NCBI GenBank assembly: GCA_021018815.1
Contig: JAITYX010000090.1
Span: 1,054,001-1,118,000 of the forward strand
Origin: Talinum fruticosum
Lineage: Eukaryota > Streptophyta > Magnoliopsida > Caryophyllales > Talinaceae
Direction: 5' to 3'
DNA: 64,000 nt
Below the pieces are notes generated by a model that saw only the letters and a program-made list of their open reading frames with translations, was not told the origin of the DNA and ran no database searches. This document shows, piece by piece, positions 44,266 to 54,457 of this stretch (positions within the stretch are counted from its first letter, which is position 1; each line of letters starts with the position of its first letter). A program made the translations under genes and the position numbers.

Positions 44266-47231
44266 GTAACGCCTCCAACCCGTAATCACCGGTGTTAGAC
44301 TAAACAAGCCGCTAGCCGATGATTAGCGCAGCGGAAAGGAAGGTCGGGAGTCGTCACCGCCGCCCATGTCCGTAGACGAGGGCAAGGCTTGGTCCGATGG
44401 TGTTAATAGTGTACATAACTATAACTTAGCGATGGGCAATTAATAAAAGATACGACTGAGACTTATAAATATTTACAAATGATAGCACGACTCTTGATCG
44501 ACAGATGACTTTCCTAATTGCTAAACCAACCAACGGGTCTCCCTGCGAGCTGCTACGTCCGAGTATTTACATCCTGGGATTTCTGAAAATTACCTAAAAC
44601 AAAACAAGAAATAATTTCGCAATGTGAGTCGAAACTCAATACGCTCATTATTATGCAGTAAAATATAAGTTAGAAATATTTGGGTTGAGCACGTGCATTT
44701 CAATTCATTTTATAAATAAGGGAGAGTGAATAATGTAAAACTGTTGCTAATTAATTATCTATGTGGTTACCCTTGCGATCATCGGGTTTCCCTAAATGTG
44801 TACACACCCGGACCGATCGGGAAGTCCAGGTTGGTGCGGCGCAGATTACGGTGTGCCGACTTTGAGCAATGGTAAAGTAACAATAGGCGGGTCCACTTTA
44901 ACATGGCAAATACTGTTGCAAATGATTCTTTGTTGGTTGTCAATGACGGCCATATCCGGCCTTGATTTTTGAATGAAAACTTGAAAGGCATAATCCATGA
45001 ACGTACTCGAAGATGCTCGATGGTGTATTTGTTGGTGATATTTGCACAGGACCCGAACGGACTTGATTGGATGACCCTTAACATAGATTTTTAAGACATA
45101 ATTCATTAATAAGGATTTACATTCATTTGGTTTTGGTAATAATTACCTTATTTCATGGTAATTGATATGATTTATAAGTATTTGGATCATCTCTTATGTT
45201 ATTAAAATTTATCTAAGCTATTTTACTTATGAATGTAAATAATTTTTAACATGAATTATTTTATAGAAATTAAGCATGCACTTTAGCCTAGCTAATTACA
45301 AGTTAATAATTATACATTTATTCATTAAGTGATTATAGTTTATGCATGAATTTTACTAAGCATGCATTAAGACTTTAGGTCACTTACACATGCAATCATG
45401 TATTTATTACTAGTTTATTTACTACTTAAACATGCTTTAAGAATTAACTAATTACTTTGAGTTATAGCTAGGTTAATGTTTTGGTTAATCATTTAAACAA
45501 TGCACATAATAACTAAATAAGTTTTTTTAGTTTAACAATATTCATGTAATTAACATGCTACTTATTTAACATGCATGCAAGAATTTAATTATGAATCTAT
45601 TATTAACATGCTAATTTATTTTTACTTAATCATCCATGCAAGGTTTTCTTTACAATTTTACATGTATTAGTGTATTACTAACTATTACTTAACATGCATG
45701 CATAATTTGATTATTAATTTAAACATGAATTATTAATGAACCAATTATTTACTTAACTACAAGGATTAGAACATGCATGCCTTAATTAAATGTTTCATCC
45801 TTACTAATCTGATCATAACTTTCTGTGTTCTTCATATTTTATCTAATTTTAATTAGTTTTAAAAGCTAAATTAGGTTAAGGTAATTTTTAGGGTTAGGGT
45901 TTTTACCTTAGGAAGAAGAATAGAGCAAAGGTGGTGGTTGCAGGTGGAATCCGGCGGCGGCAGGCGGTGTTCCGGTGGCAAAGGTGGTGCCGGAGATTGG
46001 TGGTGGTCCTTGGCGGCGGTGGCGTGGCAGTGGTAGTGGTGGTGATGGTGGGTTTTTGAGGAAGTTGGTTTTTAGGGCATATATAGGGAGAGAGAGAAAG
46101 AGAGTGTGTATGCATGGGGGCTGCAGTGGTGGTGCTGGGTGGCTGCCGGCGGTGCCTGCAGGTGGCCATAGGTTAGGTTTCCGGTCGGTGGTCAGGTGGT
46201 GGTGGCCATGGGTGATGTGGCGTTGGTGTTGGTTGGAAGTGAAAGTGAGATTATAGAAAAGTAGAAGGTGGTGGTTGAAGTTGATTGACGGAGGGGATTC
46301 GGGAGCAATTTTCCGGCAATAGGGTCATCGGAACGGTGCTCGAAGGGTGCTTTTCGTTTAGTGCAGTATGGAGAGGGGTTATGACCAGTTGGGATCGAAG
46401 GAGGAGGTCGGTGATGGTCTGTGGAAGGGGCCAAAGTGGGGCTGGTGGTCAGCTGCTGGGAGGAGAGAGAAATTGCTGAGATTAGTGTTTTAGGCCAATT
46501 TTTGCTGCTAATCAGTCCTATTTATACTGAATTCTGATGATTATCTGCATGATCAAGCTGGCATGGGTTGGTTTTTGTGGTTGACAGATGGTAATTATAC
46601 ATGCTAAGCCATGACTTGTCAATTGTTAAGCAATGCTTGGTGTGATTAGTGGTGTCCAAGCCCTATTTGACCCAAAAAAAAATCATAATTCATCTTTATT
46701 ATTTTTATTAATTATTAACACTAATCTTTCTCAGCTGCCTACTTTCTAATATTATTATTATTATTATTATTATTATTTTTCTCATAATTATTATATATTT
46801 TCTTTGTTAATATAAATTTTATCCTTGCTTTTGTTTTATTAAATAAAATTTGGCTAAGCTTATTAGTAGCAACGTTAGAGGCTTATGTACTAAAAAAAAG
46901 TGTTCAATTTGTATGAATATATTTATATACACATATATGTGTATGAATAGCTATATAAAAATATTTATAAAAATTGGATTTATATTAAATATTTATACTT
47001 GGAGAAATTGGGTATGGTTTATAAGCATAAATAACATTTGGGAGTTGATACTTTTTGAATTATATTATAAATATTGGCCATCTATCGTCGCCGTTTACGT
47101 TTGGGTCCTGCAAAAATAAATTTGATACACATATAGATATATAACATGATATGAAAATATCTTGGAATTGAAATGTACGTGCTCCTTATTATTGATGGGT
47201 TATGTTAATACGTTATGGACGGGGTGTTACA
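44266..47231 (-). mobile_element. Nested solo LTR (TGTAAC family) inside gag
   Basis: On the minus strand it begins TGTAACACCCCGTCC and ends GGAGGCGTTAC, flanked by a perfect CTTTC duplication (44,261-44,265 and 47,232-47,236). It splits the gag frame. Inner parts match the 10,001-12,749 element in reverse orientation: a GCACGTGCATTTCAATTC motif, a telobox pair near 45,895, and a leader rich in TGGTGG repeats on the plus strand (45,930-46,220). It has no coding capacity, so it is most likely a solo LTR. Confidence 0.8.
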
Positions 47232-47236
47232 CTTTC

Positions 47237-48680
47237 TGACCTCATCTCCTTCCTCCGCACGGATCTCCGTGGCCCGAATAAAGTCGGCCGCCTTTCGGAG
47301 TGCTTCTGCCAAGGTGGACACCTTTTGTTCAGCGAGGGAAAATTTGAATCTTCCGCTTCGAGTCCGTTAAGGAAGGCAGTGTAGGCGACTCCATCTTGCA
47401 GGTCGGAGATAAGGACGGCCTCTCCATGAAACCTTCGGACATAGTCTTTAAGGGTCTCGTTTCTCCCTTGCTTAATCTTAGAGAGGTGGATGCTAGTCTT
47501 CTTCCGCTTGCAACTCGCAATGAATTGTGCGATGAACTTCTCGCATAGCTCTTCAAAGGAAGAGATGCTCCCTTGGGGAAGATTGTTGAACCATTTCTGC
47601 GCGACTCCCTTTAGTGTAGCAGGGAAGAATCTGCAGTAGGTTGCATCGTCCCCGTCCCGAACATACATGTGGGACTTGTAGTATGCCAAGTGATCTTCAG
47701 GATCAATTGTGCCATTGTATGAATCAATGTTTGGAACCTTTATCTTCTTCATTCGGGGAGCATTTATAATCTTCTTCGAAAATGGAGTGTTGAAAGCATT
47801 CTGGGTTGGCCTTGAATCGGAGCCAGAGATGGGGACGGCGCGAGGTTGGTGGCGTGGAACTTCCACCAGGGAAGGACTCTTCCTCCTCTCGGATCGAGGG
47901 GAGTGTACCTGGTCCTCTCGACTTCTCGGGACCCTTCGGATTTGATCGCTCATGACGCCTTTCTCTTGATCGTTCCCGCTCTCGGGCGGCAGACCGTTCT
48001 TGGTCGCGCCTTGGGGCATTGCGAGGCTAGATGAGAATTGCGGCTACGTGTAGCTGATTGTGCAGGACTAGCGGACCTTCTGCTCCCCGGGGTCTTCGCT
48101 CGTGTTTGGGGCAAGGGCACCTCCATGATCGTCGAACCAGGCGAACGCCCGCTGTGGGTAGCATAGGGGGTCGAGGCCGTGTGCGAAGTTGCAATGTTCT
48201 TGTTGGCTTTATGGAGAGCTTTCTTTGCGTCGATAATTTCTCGTGCGTCGCCTTCTTCGTGACGCCTTGTCGGGAGGGCACTTGGCTGCTCAGGAGCAAG
48301 CGCAGCTTGGTGCCTCGGTTGGTCGTTCGGGGTTGCGTGGGAGGGCATCCCGCCCGAGAAGTAGCCAACAGGCTGACCTCCCTGGGGGTTGTGCCATACC
48401 CGGGAGTTGGGGCGTAGTGGAAGGGCATGATTGGCATGCGCTGTTCCATGGTGGCTCGCACTTGCTCTTGCACTTGTTGTGCGACAGTCGTTTTAAGGGT
48501 CTCTATTAGGTTCCGGAGAGCCCCTAGGGTGACGTACCCCTCCGGCTGGGTGTGGCGTTTGCCGGTGGACCGCCGTGATGATTCCGCATCCTCGGGTTGA
48601 GGAGCGTTGCGGGATTGGCCCCCAATAGGCATTGAACGATGAGGGTGTGGGACTGGTGGGTTGTTCGTGTCGCGAGTCAT
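47237..48680 (-). pseudogene. Gag of the LTR element, 5' part
   Basis: Two blocks in different frames are present. The first (48,680-48,027) is a proline/glutamine-rich leader with GYVTLGALRNLIETLKTTVA. The second (48,019-47,213) has the retrotransposon gag core: YNGTIDPEDHLAYYKSHMYV, GVAQKWFNNLPQGSISSFEE, LCEKFIAQFIASCKRKKTS and LKDYVRRFHGEAVLI. The frame is cut by the nested LTR at 47,231 and resumes at 44,265. Confidence 0.85.
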
Positions 48681-48728
48681 CTTGGATCAAGACCAAGTGC
48701 CACTCGGCGACCATATGCTACCTTCCTC

Positions 48729-48746
48729 CCCACAGACGGCGCCAAA
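48729..48746 (-). other. Primer-binding site (tRNA-Asp-like)
   Basis: On the minus strand, directly inside the 5' LTR, the sequence reads TTGGCGCCGTCTGTGGGG. TGGCGCCGTTGCCGGGGA-type sites, complementary to tRNA-Asp, are used by plant Tat and Athila gypsy elements; this one matches at the first nine bases and at the end. Confidence 0.65.
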
Positions 48747-48747
48747 C

Positions 48748-49366
48748 TGTTTCCGGAGAAAACCGAGTTAATGATGTGGATAATGATTCGGAGAGAGGAA
48801 GGATTTACTGCTTCCGGTTCCGAAGACGTGGCACGATCGATCCGAGTCCGAGTGATGACTGCCTGAACCCGCAAAAGGCGAAGCCCGGGTGGTGGATCCC
48901 GGGAACGCCCTCCGATGCTCAAGTTAGTAATGAACTAAGTTGAATGGATCGAGGAGATCTTCCTCGATGTGCGTGGGGGATTCCTTGGGAATCGAGAAGT
49001 TTTCCAAAGATGGAAGTTCTTGGGATAAGTGCCGATGAACACTTATGAATGTTATGAATGTGGATGAGTGTTGAGAGCTTTTAGGAAGCTTAGGTGATTA
49101 TGAGAAAGATCAGATTTCTTCTCAAGGGAACATAAGATCACCCCCTTTGGGATTGGGAAATGGTGAGTATTTATAGGAGATTTTAAAGGGGTAAAATGGT
49201 ACTTTACCACGGTTTAGGGAAACCCTTGCCCTAGTGGGCTTTGGGACTTTTACCTGGCCCGTTAAGGGTCGTCTTGGGCCAATTCATCCTTTATCCGACT
49301 GATTAGGCCCGGTTGGCCGGTGACATGGCGGGTGAGCTGGTATTGAGCCGGGAAATACCCGAATCA
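48748..49366 (-). repeat. 5' LTR of gag-protease element
   Basis: It is about 97 percent like the 3' LTR by eye and is followed by AAAAT at 49,367-49,371. Compared with its partner it lacks single C residues near 48,810 and 48,861, where the partner reads CTCG, and one C in a CCCC run near 48,885. Confidence 0.92.
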
Positions 49367-49798
49367 AAAATAATATGCACCTTAGCTACAAGACACTTCT
49401 TAAGTGTCTTCTCTTAACTTAAAAGTTATAATATTATATATTAAATTGAAAAAAATAGTATAATTAAAGTGTGATATAACTATTGTCACTTATGATTGGT
49501 CTAACATCATCTTTTTACATATAATTTTTTATAATTATAAAATTACGCGTATGATATGTCTTCACATATATAAAGCTAAACAAATTAGGATATCATTTTA
49601 TTCCCGTCATGTAACCGATAAATATTAAAACTTTATAGTTGATAAATAAATATAATTATTACAGAATTCATAATTCTGAAACATATAGCAAAATTAAAGC
49701 AAGACCTATATTGTTACAAGACACACATCATCACCCAACTAAACTTTACGTTCCAATTCTTTTTGTATATATTACCAATGAAGTTTCCTTATTTATCT

Positions 49799-49892
49799 TA
49801 ATTCCTTTCTTTTGCTATTTACATCCCTTTAATTCCTTTCTTTTTCTATTTGCATCCCTTTAATTCCTTTCTTTTGCTATTTGCATCCCCTT
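49799..49892. repeat. 31-bp minisatellite, three copies
   Basis: TAATTCCTTTCTTTTGCTAT followed by TTGCATCCCTT repeats three times with one or two changes per copy, in pyrimidine-rich DNA. Confidence 0.85.
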
Positions 49893-50469
49893 TTGCTTTT
49901 TCCTTTATCCCTTTCTTTTTTCATTTACAATTTGGCCCCTCCCTCTTTCTCTCTTTAGTTTTTCTTTTCTTGATTATGAATCCTGCTTTCATCGGATTTT
50001 TAGAAAGACTTATATAAATAGGAAAGTTTATCTCTGTACATCCATAATTATAAAGTTTGACTTGAACTTAGTTTGACCATATTGTGAAAGAGTTATAATG
50101 GGTTTGATTTCAGTGTCTTCTCCATAGTGTTATGCTTGACCTTCAAGGGAAGAATAACTTTTGTATTACAAAGCAGTTCTTCAATGAGACTCAGGATCAG
50201 GTTCATGTACTCTTTTATGTCAGAATAACATCTCACTTCAGAAAATTATGTTTATATGTATCTCTCTTAACGTAAAGGTAAACGTTATCCTTGAGTTTTT
50301 GAAAGTATTATTAACCTTGAAAATTATTTTTATAGTTGTTAGACTGTAATCCTTAGTATACAGTAGACCGCGTAGAACTATCTTATTAAGTAGCCTAAGA
50401 CTGCTATAAAATTTTTAATGTCATAGGAGTTAAAAAAAAAGGTGACAACAGTACTGAGGCATTGGTGCT

Positions 50470-50477
50470 ATAAAAGG
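50470..50477 (+). promoter_or_regulatory. TATA box candidate for the unknown gene
   Basis: TATAAAAG lies about 67 bp upstream of the ATG at 50,538, a reasonable distance for a short 5' UTR. Confidence 0.5.
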
Positions 50478-50537
50478 TGTCGAAATCATCCGGAGAAATG
50501 CGAACTCAACCTATCAATAAAGTAGTAGTAAAGAGAA

Positions 50538-52016
50538 ATGGGGGAGAAAGGAGAAGTGGAAGTGACAAAAGAGGGCGTTGTGGTGCTTCATGGAGAGAAA
50601 CTACGGACTCTGGCCAAACTCATGTATTACCAGGAGGTGAACCGCATCAAGAGCATCCCTTTCCAATCCGAGTACGAACGTGGTCATTTCCTCCGCGTAA
50701 GCAGAGACGCCTACGACAAGGCTGTGTCCCTTACTCAAGTGGCCTTCGACTTGTTGGAGGCCACCAAAAAGGGTCAAGGTGTAGTCATACCTAAGACTGA
50801 GTCTGAGTTTGAGTCTAAGCCAAAATCTGAGTCTAAGCCTGAGCCTGTAGCACCAACCCCGTGGAGTTGGTTCGTAAGTACTTGGAATACGTAGAGTTGG
50901 CCTTAGGGCTCGGGTTCACGATCATCAAAAACCTCGAACTACGATTGTCTTACTTGTGTAAGGTCATAGTGCATGCTGAAGATCTCCGCAAGGAGATGGA
51001 GGGCCTTCAAGGCCTAGAGCCAGCCCAGGCTGAAGAGGCCGCGGCAAAGCTGGTCCAGAAATTAGTCGACTTCAAGAAGACTACGTTTCAAGCTATGCTC
51101 AACAAGGCTGATCCCTCCTCGCGCTTCTTGTCCAAAGCCATAAAGCAGTCTCCCAAAGACGTCCCCAGCTTGGTGAACAGGTACGTAAGACATATATTAA
51201 ATATGTTATTTTCACTACCCTTCCTAATTAGTACTTGTAATTACTTATCTTGTAGTACGCGTCCGTAAAAAAAAATGCAGTTTTTAACATGGTGGTTTGC
51301 AATTGCAGACATAAAGGGAAGCTTGTGACCGAGAAAGGCGCTGAATATGATAAACCCATTGAGGAATTGACTCCTGAGCAGAGGCTGGAGGTATACCTCA
51401 GCTAGTTCCAGCTTAATTCGCTATCCATTAATTAGAAATTAGTTGAGCTTCCTCACACATCAATCATGTTATGTACGTTATGCGCACAGGTGTATGATGA
51501 AGTATTGAAATCCTCGGGCGAGGTACATCAGCCTTCCGCAAGACAGCATACAACGGGCTACGAAAAGCAGGGCAGGGGATGTTGCTCTTCACAGTTGCTT
51601 TGTCGGCCTACGACATTGCCACAGCTGAAAACAAGCCACTGACTGCTGTTAAAGAGGGGTTAGAGTTCACGGCAGGCTATTATGGAGGAGCTGCTGGAGA
51701 GGCGGTAGAGGCAGCGGTTGTAGCTGCCATAATTCCCGCTGAGGTGATTGAGGCATCTGCACTTGTCGCTGGTGTTCTGAGCGGTGGAACATTGCTGGTG
51801 GGCATCGCTGCTGGGTGTCTCGCAGCGTGGATGGTAGGTGAGGTCTTCGACAAATTCACTCATTCGGGAGGTAAGCATGCCGGTGGTGTAATTGGGTCAG
51901 CCTCAGGCACCGAGCCGCGTCTCTACCCCAGCATTTCCAAGATTCATGTGTATGAGGCTCCTATGCCGGATGGAGCTGCACTCGCACGTCGCCTTGCTTA
52001 CAGTGGACCTAGTTGA
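50538..52016 (+). CDS. Unrecognised three-exon gene with hydrophobic Gly/Ala-rich C-terminal segment
   Basis: Exons are 50,538-51,180 (donor AACAG|GTACGT), 51,309-51,390 (acceptor ATTGCAG, donor CTGGAG|GTATAC) and 51,490-52,016. Two one-base losses, at the C run 50,857-50,860 and the G run 51,516-51,518, break the frame. Restoring one base each makes exon phases fit exactly and gives 417 residues. The N-terminal ~75 residues are polar and helical (LMYYQEVNRIKSIPFQ). A Ser/Lys/Glu/Pro linker follows, then a helical middle (VELVRKYLEYVELALGL, QAEEAAAKLVQKLVDFKK). Residues from 273 on read MLLFTVALSAYDIATAENK, then a Gly/Ala/Val-rich stretch with possible membrane helices (ALVAGVLSGGTLLVGIAAG). 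The start is the first Met of the coherent frame, 67 bp after a TATA box. I cannot name the family. The YDIxTAENK plus small-residue segment recalls hydrophobic modules in some bacterial secreted proteins, from memory and unverified. Confidence 0.72.
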
Positions 52017-52560
52017 GTGCAAAACGCACCTATCTTAACTTATAGTTAGAGTTGGCTACCGGGTCAGGTTATGTCAACCCATCACTAAATAATTGTGTTG
52101 CTATTTTTATGCGAGGAATGATATGTTTTTTTTTTTTATAAGACACAGTGTATTCTCTCTACTTAAAAATTATTATATCGTATAATAAATTAAAAAAATG
52201 GTATAATTGAATATTATAATCATATGACAATTTACAAATTATATAAAATTGTCATTTTATCGTTTATTTTTAAAATTATGTATATGACACACGTTCTAGG
52301 TGAAGTTGATCTAATTAGGGTGTCATTTGATACTTGTCGGTATAGCCGACGATTATTAAAGCTTTATCTTCATAATTAATCATAATTATTAAAAAAATAG
52401 TAATTTTAAATCATAAAATATATTAATATAAGTCAAGACAAGATATTTTAAGAGTGTCTTACACCAATACATATATCATCACCCTATGTGATGTTGGCTT
52501 TATAAAAATCATCAGTTGTTTATTTTCTTGAAATAAAAGAACGTTGGAGAACTTATTGTA
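52017..52560. other. 3' flank of the unknown gene, AT-rich
   Basis: No gene is seen. The first 100-200 bp should contain the 3' UTR. Blocks near 52,150-52,460 resemble 49,400-49,640 (AAATTGAAAAAAATAGTATAATT and TGTCATTT...GGTATAGCCGA words), so a short dispersed repeat flanks the gene on both sides. Confidence 0.45.
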
Positions 52561-52568
52561 CATACAAC

Positions 52569-52854
52569 TAGGGATGGCAATGGGGCGGGATTCCCGCCCG
52601 CATCGGAGCCCTGACCCAAGGTGGGGAAAAATCCCCGCCCCAAACGGGGAACAGGGCGGGGATGGGGACGAGGCAGAGTCTTGCCCCGTTCCCCTTTTTT
52701 TTTTTTAAAACAAAATTTTCAGTCTTTTTAGGGAAGGTTAATTTCGGAATTTTGAAAGTTTTTAACCCTAATATAAAAAACAACACATACCCAATTCCCC
52801 CACCCCCTCAGCCGTTCACACCCCCCTCTCTCTCCGGCCTCTTTACCATCCCTA
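52569..52854. mobile_element. hAT-type MITE with 8-bp target duplication
   Basis: The left end is TAGGGATGGCAATGG and the right end, read in reverse, TAGGGATGGTAAAGAGG. They are flanked by identical CATACAAC octamers (52,561-52,568 and 52,855-52,862). An 8-bp duplication and TAGGG(A/G)TGGCAA ends are typical of hAT elements. The interior is GC-rich on the left (GGGCGGG, CCCCGCCCC) and codes for nothing. Confidence 0.9.
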
Positions 52855-53214
52855 CATACAACAAAAGGGTGTTATATGTGTGATTTCGAGTCAATGGTTT
52901 CTAACCAATTATCCTATCATGTTCTTGTTTCTATCAATAATAGATATCGAGTTCGATCTTCTTATGTTAATGCCTCTACTAGTTATAATTTGCAAATTAT
53001 TCTGATTATCTTAAAGTGGAAGCTTCTATCGAGATCATATCCTGTTGAATTTGTGGTTTCTATTATCAACTTTGAATTAATTTTGTGGGTGTCATAAGTT
53101 ACACAAACTTATTCAATGGTGAGGAATTCTTTTTTTTTTTTTCAGAAGAGGGGCTAAGCCCCTAAAAGTAAATTGCTTATTATTACTTATTAATAATTGT
53201 GAGCCAAGCGGCAC

Positions 53215-53760
53215 CTACATTATCTGCAAAAAGTAATTCTCTAACATTCCTAATATGAGTTTGAAAAACTGATAGCCTAAATCTATTGTAAGGCCCATAT
53301 TAGCCATCTTATCTGCAACTTCATTCTTTTCCCTATAACAGTGAGTGATTTTAACATCCCAGTTAGGGTTTTCCAAGAGTCTTTTGTACTGTGTCAATAT
53401 CGGAGTGAACTGAGTGCCCCAATCATTACTACCTTTAAGCATTCCAGTAACTAAAATAGAATCCATTTTGAGCCAACTTGGGTAAAACCTAGACTCTTTG
53501 CCAGTCGAAGACCCCTCCAAGCTGCTTTGAGTTCAGCTAAAACCGAGGTACACCATCCATAGTTTTCTGTGAACCCACCCAACCATTCTCCTGTCTCTCC
53601 CTGAATAACCCCTCCTCCATTCCCTTCGAAGCATCATCAGTATTTAAAAGTACCTGATGGAGGAGGTTCCCATCTAAGAAGCTCCTCAGATCTAATGGGT
53701 AGATTGGTGAAATTCTGCCTCCTGTCATCCCTCAAAGCTTCTACCACTTCAGTGAATTTA
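53215..53760 (-). pseudogene. LINE 2 RNase H-like domain
   Basis: The two blocks (53,728-53,537 and 53,520-53,215) correspond to the RVT_3 RNase H domain at the C-terminus of many plant LINEs. Motifs are NTDDASKG with the first catalytic Asp, ESRFYPSWLKMDSILV, and HCYREKNEVADKMANMGL. A frame break lies between them near 53,525. Confidence 0.8.
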
Positions 53761-53867
53761 AGAATAAGAAATTCACCTTTGTTTCTCGGTATAGTTTCCT
53801 CTGTGTCAAAACAATGAGAGTTTCGACACTTCCAAAGATACCAAATAGTTAGAAGAAACTTAGTCTC

Positions 53868-54158
53868 CTAGTTTGGGTCAAGTGACCCTTTGTTGAGATT
53901 ATTCAGCAGCCATTCCTCAAACGAAATATTTCCAACACCCACATCCCAACCTTTCATAGCCAAATAATTCCAGATGATAGTGGCTTGTGGACACCGTCTA
54001 ATTATATGTTCTATATCCTCCAATTCGTTTCCACACACTTTACAACTTGGGTCATTTGTTAGGCCTCTTTTCAGTCTATTAACGTTAGTCATAAGTCTGT
54101 CTCTCAGTAAAAGCCATAGAAACAGACGAATCCTTTGAGGGGCTCGAATTCTCCACAC
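53868..54158 (-). pseudogene. LINE 2 zf-RVT domain
   Basis: The block MWRIRAPQRIRLFLWLLLRD, followed by CKVCGNELEDIEHIIRRCP, is the zinc-binding reverse-transcriptase-associated region (zf-RVT) with its C-x2-C-H-C ligands visible. Confidence 0.88.
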
Positions 54159-54457
54159 CTAACTCCAATCCACATTATCTTCCGACACAGATTCGTTTTT
54201 GATGATAGAAATAGCAGATTTAATACTGAAATTACCTGATGTGGATGCATGCCAATAGAATTTGTCAGCAACTTCTTCTTCAGCCACCTCTATAGCTGCA
54301 ATTTTCAGAAGAAGATCCTATGGTAAGAGGTTGGCAAATCTGTCCCAATCTCATTGATTATCATTCCTCCACATCCCATGGACCAAGATATGGAGATCTT
54401 CACTAGGAACGTCCGAAATTTCCCTTCTAATCAACGGCTTGTTATCAATCCAACATC

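Larger units (their letters stand above)
36756..49366 (-). mobile_element. Gag-protease-only LTR element (Tat-lineage-like), with nested insertion
   Basis: Two LTRs (36,756-37,377 and 48,748-49,366) are flanked by a perfect AAAAT duplication. Reading on the minus strand there is a tRNA-Asp-like primer site, gag, a CX3H-X4-GHX4C knuckle, and an aspartic protease. A long non-coding region with tandem repeats and an antisense ORF follows, then a polypurine tract. No reverse transcriptase, RNase H or integrase is recognisable between protease and 3' LTR. Without the 2,966-bp nested LTR it would be about 9.6 kb. Tat-lineage gypsy elements share the primer type, the additional ORFs and the repetitive 3' region; this copy is probably non-autonomous. 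Confidence 0.85.
49372..50537. other. AT-rich intergenic spacer upstream of gene at 50.5 kb
   Basis: No coding signal is visible. A 31-bp minisatellite is annotated separately. The right end should contain the promoter of the following gene; GCTATAAAAGG at about 50,469 is a good TATA candidate. Confidence 0.5.

Noticed and set aside
45903..46479. Gly/Trp-rich and Thr/Pro-rich ORFs in the nested LTR
   Set aside because: They arise from GGTGGT-type repeats in the LTR leader, with open frames on both strands.
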